Source of the DNA: Mangifera indica
Taxonomy: Eukaryota > Streptophyta > Magnoliopsida > Sapindales > Anacardiaceae
DNA: 64,000 nt
NCBI RefSeq assembly: GCF_011075055.1
Contig: NC_058153.1
Span: forward strand, 12,338,001-12,402,000
Direction of reading: 5' to 3'
In this document: positions 1 to 12,210 of the stretch, piece after piece
Layout: each line of letters starts with the position of its first letter
Position numbering within the stretch: position 1 is the first letter of the stretch
Position numbers and translations under genes: made by a program
Notes under the pieces: model-generated
Told to the model about the DNA's origin: nothing
Database searches by the model: none
What the model saw: only the letters and a program-made list of their open reading frames with translations

Positions 1-3000
1 AAGAGAGTAAAAAACTTTTGTTATTTTTATTTAAATTTTCTATTTTAAAGAAATTGCTTATGGGCTACATCAATTTGGATTGAGAATAATCTTTGAGGTG
101 GCTGGTGGTCTCGGTCCGGCTACAATGAGATGAAAAGAGATATAAATTTTCTTTTAGGCGAGGCTGGGCCTAGAAATAAATTTTCATGCCTATTTTCATT
201 TGAGGGTGGGCTTGGGCCTACCCGATCAAAGATTCTTTTTAAATTTGTTAATGTTAGGAACTAAGTAAAATCAGAGACTTGAGCCAGATTCGTTTTTGAA
301 GCATATTATAATCTTATATATTGTTTAATTTTTTATTAAGAGTATATATTTCACGTAATTTTAACAAGAAAATGGTTTAACTTTAGATATTTATAAATAT
401 CATGCATATTTAGAAATTTTAGATGTTTAGATTCACTCAAAAGTCTTTGAAACAAAGACAAAAAATTCCTAAAAAATGTTTCCATAAAACAATATAAAAT
501 AAATTAATTTTAAATAACATACCTAGTTATCAATCAATTATATCAACTTGGAAAATAAAGTAACGTTAACAACACTTTAGAAAAGAAAAAATTGATAGTA
601 GTTTAAGTCAACATATATTAATAGATGGACAACTCAAGTAAATTGGAATTTAAAATCCAAATCATGTTTGATATTCTTAAATTATACAACAAATTAATTA
701 TAAATTATAATAATTAAGTAGTAAGTTTTAAATTGTTTATTCTTAAGTAATGAAATTGAATCACATTTATTAAAAATTGATATTATGTATATAAATTAAT
801 TATACAAACAATTTCTTATAAATTGATGTGAAAATTTCTACATATTTTTTTGTTTGCATGCATAACACCTTTATTTTTTACCGAATAATATTAAATGTAG
901 GGAAATTAATTTTAATAACATAATTTTATTGGGGTGAAATGATATTAGTTAATACTCTATGAATTACATAGATATAGTCCAAATCTCAAGTTAGTACCTA
1001 TTTTATTCTTATCTCTTAACTTTAAAAATACTAGTCTCTCAAACATTTTTTCATTTAAAATTCAATTAAAACATGATTTTAATTAACAAGAGAGGTGGTT
1101 GTTAGTTGATTGAACTTACTTATTAGTCATACTAGGGTATAATTTGTGTCTAGATACTATTTATTTTGTTGAAAAATGATAGATTTCATACTGGTATTTT
1201 CTTTTATTAGTATACTGAAAGATTTTTTTCTAAAAAAAATTGGTTGTTACATGATTTTTTTTTTGTTATTTTAGTGATTAATTGGTTAAGTGAAATGATG
1301 ATTTTGGTCATAAAAATGAGACATTGTCTCGCTGTTAGGCCTAAATAATCTAGTAGGTGCGTCTGTGTCCAATCACTGTTCGTCATGCTTAGATTTACAC
1401 GTTTTAAACAAAACTTATTTTTCTTAGTTATATTTGTATAATCCATAAAATATTGACTAATATTATTTATTCTAATAGGTGTGATCGTGTCTAGTCATTG
1501 TTTATAACACTTAATTATTGATTATCACAAATTTTATAGTTGCACATTTTAAAGTAAATGTATTTTTTAATTATATCCATAAAATTCACATAATGTTGAC
1601 TAATATTATTTAATACTTGTAAAATTAAATTATTTTAATTAATTTAGCTTAAATGTATAGAGACTGAGAGAAGTATTAATACTTTTCAATTGGGTGACTT
1701 GGAAAATTATATCATATATACTTGTCAACCAATTAGATTAACTTGGAAAGTAAGATTACCGTGTACAATATTCTAGAAAAAAATAAAGTTTTGGTTGCCT
1801 AAGTCAACATATATGAAAAGGTGGATAGCTATGTCCAAAATATATTTAATATTTTTATATTGGAAACAAATTAATTATAAATTATAATATTTAAATAGTA
1901 AGATTTAAATTGTTTATTCAATAGTAAAAAAATTGACACAAATTTATTAAAAGGTAACTTTACATCTACAAATCAATTAGGTAAACAATTTCTCGGGAAT
2001 TAATGCGAATATTATTGATTTAGCTATAGAATGATCGAAAAAGCATTTTACAGTCAACTTTCAGTTTTTCTCCTGCTTTTTTTTTTTGGCAATTCATAAA
2101 TAAAACAGTTGGATTGAATAAACTTGGTAATTTGAGCAATGAGATAAGAAAAAGTTTAGAAAATAACTATTGTTAATAATAATTCAATGTTTAATGGTTT
2201 AGAAATTTAGTTACTTTCAATATTTAGTGGGTGAGAGTTTGAATTTTAATATTTAATGGGTGTCAAATTAGATTTATAATAAACTTTGGATGGGAATATG
2301 TCTTTTGGCTGAAATAATAATTCAAAGTTTAAACTTTAAAGCCTAACTCTTATAAAAGTTTGAAAATTTAATCACATTGAGATTAACGAATACAAATTAT
2401 TGAAGAAGTTATAGTTGTATTGTTCAATTTTATTAAATTGATGAGCTCATAATTTTTCATCTAATTATTTAAAACAATAATAAGGTACTAATTATTAATT
2501 ACAATTTTAGGCTAATTGATTGAAAGTTTTTTTAGAACACGGTTGCTAATAACAAACATGCTTATAAAATATAGCACTAATTCAATTTTCAAAACATTTT
2601 TTTAATTGATAATAAAAAATAAATGGCCGAAAATGATTATATAATTTATATGGGGGGATTATTTGCTATTGAAGAGATGATACTTGGAAAATAGATGATG
2701 GAACATTAACTTCAAATTCTATTTAGAAGATGCAACATGGTATTTCTTTTTTCACAAATTTACACAATGTTCCTATAGTTTCTTTAATTATTATTATTTT
2801 TATTATTAAGGAAATTATTATTATTTTTTCAATAATTGCTGAAAAAAGATTATATTGAGTAAATTAAAGAGATGGGCATCCTTATAAAATTTTTTTAAAC
2901 ACATAAATCTTGGTTAATGATTATTAAGATGGTAGAGCCTTTTGGAATTCCAAATTTAAACTTATAATACAATCATTAATTGTTTAAAGTTTAGATATTT

Positions 3001-3253
3001 ATGAATATTATGCATAAAAAATGTACAAACTTCCAATAAATAATGAAGTGTTCAAGTTGTTTTAATAAAAATAATACACTAATTTAGACTCTAAATCAAT
3101 TAAATAGATCAATATAAAATATTACAACTGAGATCTTATAAAATCATTATATATTTCTATAGATTAACTAAAGTTGGGTCTTAAATATTATTGTAAAGTA
3201 CCTAAGAGTTGTTTTCATAAAAAAAAAAAATATAAAATAAATTAATCTTAAAT

Positions 3254-4048
3254 AACATGCGTAGTTGTCAATCAATTACATCAATTTAGAAAATAAAGTA
3301 CCGTTCACAACACTCTATAAAAAAAAGGTTGATAGTTGCCTAAGTCAACATAGATGGACAAGATGACTTAAGTCATATTGAACTTGACGTCCAAAATATG
3401 TTGGTTTTCTTAAACTAGATAACAAATTAATTATAAATTAGATAATTAAATAACATACGTAGTTGTCAATCAATTACATCAACTTAGAAAATAAAGTACC
3501 GTTCACAACACTCCATAAAAAAAAGGTTGATAGTTGCCTAAGTCAACATAAATGGACAAGATGACTTAAGTCATATTGAACTTGACGTCCAAAATATGTT
3601 TGGTTTTCTTAAACTAGATAACAAATTAATTATAAATTAGATAATTAAATAACATGCGTAGTTGTCAATCAATTACATCAACTTAGAAAATAAAGTACCG
3701 TTCACAACACTCCATAAAAAAAAGGTTGATAGTTGCCTAAGTCAACATAGATGGACAAGATGACTTAAGTCATATTGAACTTGACGTCCAAAATATGTTT
3801 GGTTTTCTTAAACTAGATAACAAATTAATTATAAATTAGATAATTAAATAACATGCGTAGTTGTCAATCAATTACATCAACTTAGAAAATAAAGTACCGT
3901 TCACAACACTCCATAAAAAAAAGGTTGATAGTTGCCTAAGTCAACATAGATGGACAAGATGACTTAAGTCATATTGAACTTGACGTCCAAAATATGTTTG
4001 GTTTTCTTAAACTAGATAACAAATTAATTGCAAATTAGATAATTAAAT
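3254..4048. repeat. 199-bp tandem repeat array, four units
   Basis: Units start near 3254, 3452, 3651 and 3850, so the period is 198-199 bp and the units are nearly identical. Each contains AAGTCAACAT, the 12-bp perfect palindrome TGACTTAAGTCA (3364, 3562, 3761, 3960) and TTGACGTCC within about 50 bp. A homologous five-unit array lies at 62760-63754. Single degenerate units occur elsewhere, for example at about 8848-8935. Confidence 0.93.
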
Positions 4049-4141
4049 AGTCAGTTTTAAATTATTTATTAAAAAGTAATATTACATTTACAAATTGATT
4101 ATATGAACAATTTCTTATAAACAGATTTGAAATTTTCTACA

Positions 4142-4232
4142 CACACAGATATAGATATAGATATAGATATATAGATGTACATACATATATATACATACAT
4201 ATATACATATATACATATATATATATACATAT
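4142..4232. repeat. AT-rich compound microsatellite
   Basis: Runs of GATATA, TACATA and TA dinucleotides follow the 199-bp array after about 95 bp. The right-hand copy of the block has a pure TA run at the same relative place (63885-63957), so the repeat has changed composition since duplication. Confidence 0.85.
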
Positions 4233-4289
4233 TGCATGAAGAACATTATTCATTTATTAGTTGTTTTTATTTTTTACCAAATGATATTA

Positions 4290-5010
4290 AATGTATGAAA
4301 ATTAATTAAAATAACATAATTTTATTATTATTTTTAAATAATAATTCAAAGTTTAACATCTAACTCCTATAAAGGTTTAAAAATTTAGTCACTTTGAGAG
4401 TGACAAATTACTTAAGAAGGTCAAGCTAAACGTATTGTTTAATTTTATTAAATTGATGAGCTTATAATTCTCCATCTAAATATTCAAATTAATAATAAGT
4501 TACATATATAATATAATTTAAATATCATATAACATCACTAAGGAAGCATCCTCTCTTGTTTCTTCAAATGATTTTTCTTTTTAAATAAAATTGATAATAC
4601 AAAATAAAATGGATGAAAAAAGGTTCTATAATTTATATGGGTGGATATATTACTTGCTTTTGAAGAGATGATACTTGAGTATCAATAAAATATGTCTTAA
4701 ATATAGTTTATTAAATTAAGGTAATTTTTTTATTTGGAAAATAAGGTGGTGGAACATTAATTTTCAAACTCCATTTAGAAGTTATGAGTCTCCTTATAAG
4801 ATTTTTTTAAACTGACACATAGTACCTTTATTTTCTTTTAATATCATTATATTTAAGGAAAATATTTTTTATTTTTAAAGTTATGAGTCTCCTTATAAGA
4901 TTCTTCCAAATACACAAGTTTTGGTCAATGGTTGTAAGAATGGTAAAACCCTTTGGAATTTCAAATTTCACGTAATTTCAAATCAGTCTCTCACAAGTTT
5001 AGGTCATAGT
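4290..5010. repeat. Dispersed module M, copy near the left block
   Basis: About 700 bp related to 10070-10560 and 58290-58930. Shared marks are the CTCCTATAAAGG segment, the TGGGTGGATATATTACTTGC segment and a CTTTTATTTTC tract. No gene is visible. Related modules occur more than a dozen times in the window, usually recognisable by a conserved TTTAGAAGATGCAA motif, though this copy is truncated at that point. Confidence 0.65.
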
Positions 5011-7450
5011 TGTTGATTAGGTGTATATATTTCACGTAATTTTTTTTTAAAAAATTGTTTAACTTTAGATATTTATAAATATAATGTATATTTAGAAATT
5101 TTAGATATTTGTTTGACTCAAAAGTCTTTGAAACAAAGACAAAACATACCTAAGAGATGTTTTCATAAAACAATATAAAATAAATTAATTTTAAATAACA
5201 TACCTAGTTATCAATCAATTACATCAACTTGGAAAATAAAGTAACGTTAACAACACTTTAGAAAAAGAAAAAATTGATAGTAGTTTAAGTCAACATGTAT
5301 TAATAGACGGACAACTTGAATAAATTGGAATTTTAAATCCAAATCGTGTTTGACATTCTTAAATTATACAACAAATTAATTATAAATTATAATAATTAAG
5401 TAGTAAGTTTTAAATTGTTTATTCTTTAGTAATGAAATTGAATCACATTTATTAAAAAATGATATTACATGTATAAATTAATTATACAAACAATTTCTTA
5501 TAAATTGATGTGAAAATTTCTACATATTCATAAAAAATTCTTATAAATTGAATCACTTTTATTTTTTACCAAAATTAATTTTATTAACATAATTTTATTG
5601 GGGTAAAAAGATATTAATAAACACTATGAATTACATAGATATAGTCCAAGTCTCAAGTTAATACCTATTTTATTCTTATCTCTAACTTTAAAAATACTAG
5701 TCTCTCAAACATTTTTTCGTCTAAAATTCAATTAAAACATGATTTCAATTAACAAGAGAGGTGGTTAGTTGATTAAACTTGCTTATTAGTTACACTAGGG
5801 TATAATTTGTGTCTAGATACTATTTATTTTGTTGAAAAATGATAGATTTCATGCCGGTATTTCCTTTTATTAGTATACTGAAAGATTTTTTCTAAAAAAA
5901 ATTGATTGTTAGATGATTTTTTTTGTTATTTTAGTGATTAATTGGTTAAGTGAAATGATGATTTTGGTCATAAAAATGAGACGTTTTCTCACTGTTGGGC
6001 CTAAATAATCTAGTAGGTGCGTCTGTGTTCAATCACTGTTTATCATGCTTAGAGTTACATATTGTAAACAAAACTTATTTTTCTTGGTTATATTTGTATA
6101 ATCCATAGAATATTGACTAATATTATTTATTCTAGTTGGTGTGATTGCATCTAGTCATTGTTTGTAGCACTTAGTTATTGATTATCACATATTTTATAGT
6201 TGCACATTTTAAAGTAAATGTATTTTTTAATTATATCTATAAAATTGATAGAATGTTGACTAATATCATTTAATACTAGTAAAATTAAATTATTTTAATT
6301 AATTTAGCTTAAATGTATGGAGACTCAGAGAAGTATTAATACTTTTCAATTGGGTGACTTGGAAAATTATATTATATATACTTGTCAACCAATTAGATTG
6401 ACTTGGAAAGTAAGATCACCGTGTACAACACTCTAGGAAAAATAAAGTTATGGTTGCCTAAGTCAACATACATGAAAAGGTGGAAAGCTAGATCCAAAAT
6501 ATTTTAAATATTTTTAAATTAGAAAACAAATTAATTATAAATTATAATATTTAAGTAGTAAGATTTAAATTGTTTATTCAATAGTAAAGAAATTGACACA
6601 TATTTATAAAAAAGTAACTTTACATATACAAATCAATTAGGTAAACAATTTCTCAAGAATTAATGCGAATATTATTAATTCAACCATAGAATGATCAAAA
6701 AAACATTTTACAGTCAATTTTCAGTTTTTCTCTTGCTTTTTTTTTTGGCAGTTCATAAATAAAACAGTTGGATTCAATAAATTTGGAATTTTGAGCAATG
6801 AGATAAGAAAAAGTTTAGAAAATAACTTTTGGAAATAATGATTCAATGTTTAAATGTTTAGAAATTTAGTTCAATTTAGATTTATAATAAACTTTGGATG
6901 AGAATATATCTTTTGGTTGAAATAATAATTTAAAGTTTAAACTTTAAATTCTAACTCCTATAAAGGTTTGGAAATTTAGTTACATTGAGATTGACAAATA
7001 CAAATTATGGAAGGAGCTATAGTTGTGTCATTCAATTTTATCAAATTAATTACAATATTAGGCTAATTAATTAAAAGTTTTTTAGAACATAGTTGCTAAT
7101 TACAAACATGCTCATAAAATATCCACTAATACAAACTTTGATTCTAAAAAAAATATAATATAATATAATTTTAAATATTTAATAACATTAAGGAAATATT
7201 TTGTATCGATTTTCAAAACATTTTTTTTAAATTGATAATAAAAAATAAATGGCTGAAAATGATTATATAATTTATACGGGTGGATTATTTTTTTTTGGAA
7301 AATAAGATGGTGGAACAATAATTTCAAATTCTATTTAGAAGATGCAATATGGTATTTCTTTTTTTACAAATTTACACAATGTTCCTATAGTTTCTTTAAT
7401 TATTATTATTTTTATTATTAAGGAAATTATTATTATTATTTTCAATAATT
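5010..7450. repeat. Second, partial copy of block D1
   Basis: Aligns by eye to about 330-2830 and to 59880-62340, direct orientation, including the ATTTCACGTAATTTT, CCTAAGTCAACAT and TTTAGAAGATGCAA landmarks. It lacks the 199-bp tandem array and instead runs at its right end into a receptor-kinase 3' fragment (7457). No coding capacity was recognised. Confidence 0.75.
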
Positions 7451-7456
7451 GCTGAA

Positions 7457-7648
7457 CACTAAGTGTTTCATATTGTCTAGACCAAGTTTTGAAATGCTTT
7501 ACTTTGTGTTGAACGCAATCCAATGAACAGATCTACCATGCTGATTGTTATTTCTACGTTAACGAGCGAAGGCGTGAAATTGTCGATGCCAAAACAGCCT
7601 GCATTTTCGATTGAAAGGATGAATGCTGTAGACAATCCGAGTGGAATG
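7457..7648 (+). pseudogene. Receptor-like kinase C-terminal scrap
   Basis: Nearly identical at DNA level to 44953-45150, the last exon of an S-domain-type receptor kinase. It encodes the tail LTSEGVKLSMPKQPAFSIER preceded by the subdomain XI region. A 13-nt deletion relative to the sister copy removes part of the INLVLLC segment and breaks the frame, and a Met-for-Thr-type change alters the conserved DRPTM-like site. It is joined abruptly to a D1 block on the left and to module M on the right, so it is a transported gene end and not a gene. The same tail-plus-module junction is found at 45186, which suggests that the module began as the 3' flank of such a kinase. Confidence 0.85.
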
Positions 7649-7664
7649 AGAAAAAGAAAAGATT

Positions 7665-8940
7665 AGAAAACACCCATTGAAAACAATAATTCAAAGTTTA
7701 AAGTTCAACCCCTACAAAGGTTTGGAATTTTAGTCACTTTGAGATTGACAGATTACAACAAGATCAAGCCAGCCATGTTATTCAATTTTATCAAGTTGAT
7801 AAGCTTTGGTTTCTAATATTTAGTGGATGTTAGTTTAGGTTTACAATAAACTTTGGATGGAAATATGTCTTTTGGTTAAAATAATAATTCAAAGTTTTAG
7901 AAATTTAGTCACACTAAGATTGACAAATGCAAATTATTGAAGGAGGTATAGCTGTGTTGTTCAATTTTATCAAACTGATGAGCTCATAATTCTTCATCTA
8001 ATTATTCAAATCAATAATAAATTACTAATTATTAATTACAATTTTAGGCTAATTGATTGAAAGTTTTTTAGAACACAGTTGCTAATTCAAACTTTGATTC
8101 CAAAAAAATTATAAGATAATATAATTTTAATTATCTAATAACATTAAGAAAGCATCTTGTACCGTTTTTCAAAACATTTTTAAAAAAAAATTGATAATAA
8201 AAAATAAATGGCTGAAAATGATTATACAATTTATATGGGTAGATTATTTGCTTTTGAAGAGATGACACTTGGAAAATAAGGTGGTGGAACATTAGTTTCA
8301 AATTCTATTTAGAAGATGCAATATGTTTTTTTTTTTTCACAAATTTACTCAATGTTCCTATAGTTTCTTTAATTATTATTATTTTTATTATTAAGAAAAT
8401 AATTATTAATTTCAATAATTGCAGATAAAAAATTATATTGAGTAAATTAAATAGATGAACATCCTTATAAGATTCTTCCAAACTCAGAAGTCTCGGTCAA
8501 TGGTTATTAAAATGGTAGAGCCTTTTAGAATTTTAAATTTGAACTTATAATGCGATCATTAATTGTTTAAACTTTAGATGGTTATGAATATCATGCATAG
8601 AAAATATACAAACTTTAAGTAAATAATAAAGTGTTCAAGTTGTTTTAATAAAAATAATACACTAATTTAGACTCTAAATTAATTGAATAAATTAATATAA
8701 AATATTACAACTAAGATCCTATAAAATCATTATATGAAGAAATTAATATAAAATATTACAACTGAGATCTTATAAAATTATTAGATATTTCTATAGATGT
8801 TTTTATAAAAAATATATATAAAATAAATTAATCCTAAATAATATATGTAGTTGTCAATTAATTATATCAACTTAGAAAATAAAGTAATGTTCACAACACT
8901 ATGAAAAAAAGGTTGATAATTGCCTAAGTCGACGTAAGTT
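7665..8940. repeat. Dispersed module M copies with one degenerate 199-bp unit
   Basis: Two overlapping partial modules can be read: one from 7680, and another from about 7800 with the TTTAGAAGATGCAA landmark near 8300. They are followed by a lone degenerate 199-bp unit (8848-8935) that keeps TAGTTGTCAAT and CACAACACT but is cut before the palindrome. No gene was seen. Confidence 0.65.
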
Positions 8941-9067
8941 TATTAATTGCTGAAATTATGATTGATAGCTAAAATTAGGCTGATTCGAGGCTGAAATTAT
9001 GATGATTGTTGACTGAAATCAGATTGATTGATTATCAAAATTATGCTAATTAATGACTAAAATTATG

Positions 9068-9110
9068 CACTACAAAAAAAAAAAACTACCAATAGCGAGA
9101 GGTAAAAAAA
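9068..9110 (+). mobile_element. Possible CACTA-type transposon end
   Basis: The sequence CACTACAAAAAAA followed by CTACCAATAGCGAGAGG has the form of the terminal inverted repeat of plant CACTA (EnSpm-like) elements. No matching TTTTGTAGTG end was found downstream in this region, so at best this is one end of a decayed element. A chance match is possible. Confidence 0.35.
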
Positions 9111-9650
9111 AAAAGGGATAAATATCTGATTATTATAAATATTATTTTTATGATTTAATGACTAATTATTTATATTTTCGCTAAAACTAAATAAATTTAT
9201 GATTTTAATAAAAGAAAAATAATTGTCAAAAGTCTATATTCAATCATTAAAAAGTTTTAATGATGGAAAAATTCTTGTTGTCAACTGTGATTATAGTTTT
9301 CTCACCAAAAATATTAATGACGGGAATTCTTATTCCCATATTAATATGAGTTTTATAAACCTTATTAAATATTCAATAAAACTAATTGTACATATTTTTT
9401 GTATATAATTTAAATATATAAATGATGTATTATTATATAATTGGATAATTTTAAATTATAGATATCCAAATTGTATACTAAAAATATATACACATAATAT
9501 TACTTGTAAATATTAATCTGAAATGACATTCATATACATAATTAGAAAAAAAATTGAAATGAAATAAACTTCAAGAAATCATATATTTATTTATCTGAAA
9601 TGTCATTTATACACTAATTATTAGAAAAAATTGTCCTCCTGCCGTAAGTT
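9111..9650. other. AT-rich segment without recognisable genes
   Basis: The longest frame (9223-9408, plus) is 61 codons of low-complexity composition without homology I recognise. If 9068 is a CACTA end, this could be its interior, but nothing confirms it. Confidence 0.4.
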
Positions 9651-12080
9651 ATATATATCCAAGTTGCTAGCTTGATTTGGAAAATTAGGTCCGTAGTCAT
9701 TATAACTAGAAGAAAATGTTGATTGCCTTCTAAGTCCGAAGTAATTATAACTGGAATGCCCAAATTACATAAATTCTCAAGTAGCTACGTTGACTTGGAA
9801 AATTAGATAATATTCAGTATTGGAATGCCGTGTCAAATGAGTTTGTTAATGATTTTGCAATAAAATGGGTCCAACAAGCATTTTACAGTCACCTTCTTTT
9901 GTTTTTTTTTTTTTTTAATTTTTAGGCAGTTCATAATAAATAAGATAAATTTGAAATTTTGAGCAATCAGATTACTTAAGTTTAGGAAATAGCTTTTGGA
10001 AATAATAGATTACTTGAGGCGGTCAATCTAGCTGTGTTGTTTAATTGTATCAAAAATTGATAAGCTCATAATTATCCATCTAATTATTCAAATCAACAAT
10101 AAGTTTCTAATTAGTAATTACATCATATAATTTATATAACATCAAAAGGGAAGCATTCTGTACAGTTTTTTTAAAATCATTTTTTAAAATAAAATTGATA
10201 ATACAAAATTAAATGGATGAAAAAAGGTTCTATAATTTATATGGATAGATATATTACTTGCTTTTGAAGAGATGATACTTGATTATCAATGAAATATGTC
10301 TTAATTATATAGTTTATTAAATTAAGGTAATCTTTTTATTTGAAAAATAAGGTGGTGGGACATTAATTTTCAAATTCCATTTAGAAGATGCAACATGGAT
10401 TTTTTTTTTTTTAAAGCAAACTTACACATTGCCCCTTTATTTTCTTTTATTATCATTATATTTAAGGAAAATATTTTATTTTTTAAAGTTACAGGTCTCC
10501 TTACAAGATTTTTTCAAATACACAAGTTTTGGTCAATGGTCGTTAAGATGGTGGAGTCTTTTGAAATTCCAAATTTTAACACATAATATAGTCGGCACAA
10601 AATGATAAATTTGCATATCTCAGAAAGTACTTTGAACGAAATATGTAATTTCTTCAATTCAATAATATATTGTATTTGATTTTTGTTTAATAAGATTAAT
10701 ATTTTAAAATTTACATCCAGAATCACTGTGGCTAATTACTCTGTATGGTGAACAAACTCCAAATGTTAAGATTTATATAATAATTTTATCACAAGATAAT
10801 GAAAAGAAAGAATACGATTGGAAAGAATATCAGGCCTAGAAAATGTGCCAACTCCAATTTAAAGCAATAAAGACGAGAAAAAGGGGCAATTTTTACATTC
10901 ACATTGACTCAAAGTCTAATAAAAAACATCAACAAAACGTACATAAAAAATGTACAAATTTCCAATAAACATAAAAGTTTAATTTATTTTATGAAAATGA
11001 TATACTAATTTAGACTCTAAATTAATTAAAGAAATAAAAAAAATATAACTTTAATCAATTAAACTAGGATCATATGAAATCCTTACATGTTTCTATAAAT
11101 TATTTAGGGTTGGATATTAAATATTATTGTTAAATACCCCAAAGATGTTTCAATAAAAAAATAGAAATTAATTTTTTTTTTTTACGACTTACAAATTATC
11201 CCTATTGTGTTGAGGAAATATTTTTATATTTTATTAGTGGGTGAAAAAGATAATATTGAGTAAGTTAAAGTGGTGGGCCTCATTATAAAATTATTCCAAA
11301 CATAAGTCTAGGTCAATGATTATTAAAATGGTGGAGCCTTTTGAAATTCCAAATTTTAACTTATAATACATTCAATCTCTTACAAGTCTAGGTAATAATT
11401 GTTGATAGGCTTGAAAAATCATGAGTATTTCACTTAATTTTTAGAAATAAAAAAGTTTAAACTTCAAATATTTCTGATTAATACCATGAAAGTGAAGAAA
11501 TCAGGTTCATTATAGATCTTATTTTCTCCAGTAATTTAAGAACATATTAAGAAAAATTTAGTAGTCTTTTATGTCAATAACTAATGTAATTGTAATGCTT
11601 AGCTTCCATAAATTCTCAAGTAGGTGGCTTGACTTGGAAATTTAGGTTAGGTTGATAACACTGTTAGAAAAGGTTGATAGCGTTCTAATTTCTAAGTCAA
11701 TAGTCAATGTAATTGGAAAATTAATAGAGTACATAATATGAATAAGAAAAAGAGGCAATTGTTGCATTCACATTGGCTTAAAAGTCTCAGGAAACAAAAA
11801 AAACAACAAAGATAAACATGCATAGAAAATGTACAAATAAATAAAAAGGTTTAATTTGTTTTCATGATTTACTATTGAAGACATTCATAAAATAGCTTTA
11901 TCAATATAAGTACGATCCTATGAATTCATTGTATGTTTCTTCACATTAACTAGGGTGGTAAATAAGCAACCAATTTACATTAACTTGGAAAATAAATAAG
12001 TTCACATTTACCCAAGTCAACATATAATACTTTTCAATTGGGTTACAAAAAAGTTGTTGATTTTAAATAAAAGAAGAAAA
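9650..12080. repeat. Module M and associated repeats upstream of the RLP gene
   Basis: 9650-9890 matches 46670-46850 and 58090-58280 (landmarks GGAATGCCCAAATTACATAA and CATTTTACAGTCA). 10020-10560 matches 4350-4980 and 58380-58920. 11620-11700 and 11960-12050 share the ACTTGGAAA and CAATTGGGT landmarks with blocks at 1690 and 6350. Part of the amplified repeat material therefore equals the immediate 5' flank of the RLP gene. Confidence 0.65.
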
Positions 12081-12138
12081 AATATTTTATTAATGGAAAA
12101 TACGTGGAAATCCAAGAGAAATGAGGGTCTCATTGTAA

Positions 12139-12146
12139 TATAAATA
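12139..12146 (+). promoter_or_regulatory. Candidate TATA box of the RLP gene
   Basis: TATAAATA lies 65 bp before the RLP start codon at 12211, a spacing compatible with a short 5' UTR. No other TATA-like element as good was seen closer to the start. Confidence 0.5.
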
Positions 12147-12210
12147 CAATGAAGGCATTGCGTTTTGAGTCACAAGAGCTAGCAGTTTATAGTTATTATT
12201 CAGATTAGAA

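Larger units (their letters stand above)
1..4290. repeat. Left copy of a >4 kb dispersed repeat block (D1)
   Basis: The first 4.3 kb matches 59545-64000 in the same orientation, from the opening AAGAGAGTAAAAAACTTTTG onward. Many substitutions and small indels separate the copies; for example, about 20 bp near 110 is missing relative to 59660-59682. Part of it (about 330-2830) recurs at 5010-7450. No ORF in it resembles a known protein, and the predicted short frames are AT-rich noise. It contains the 199-bp tandem array and an AT microsatellite, described separately. The divergence between copies argues against an assembly duplication. Class unknown: no terminal repeats or transposase were seen. 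Confidence 0.8.

Noticed and set aside
3254..4048. CRISPR-like array interpretation of the 199-bp repeats
   Set aside because: The units are contiguous with no unique spacers, and the DNA is plant nuclear; it is a minisatellite.
1..4290. Assembly artefact as the explanation for the duplicated 4.3-kb block
   Set aside because: The copies differ by many substitutions, indels, array unit number and microsatellite type, so they are genuine diverged copies.
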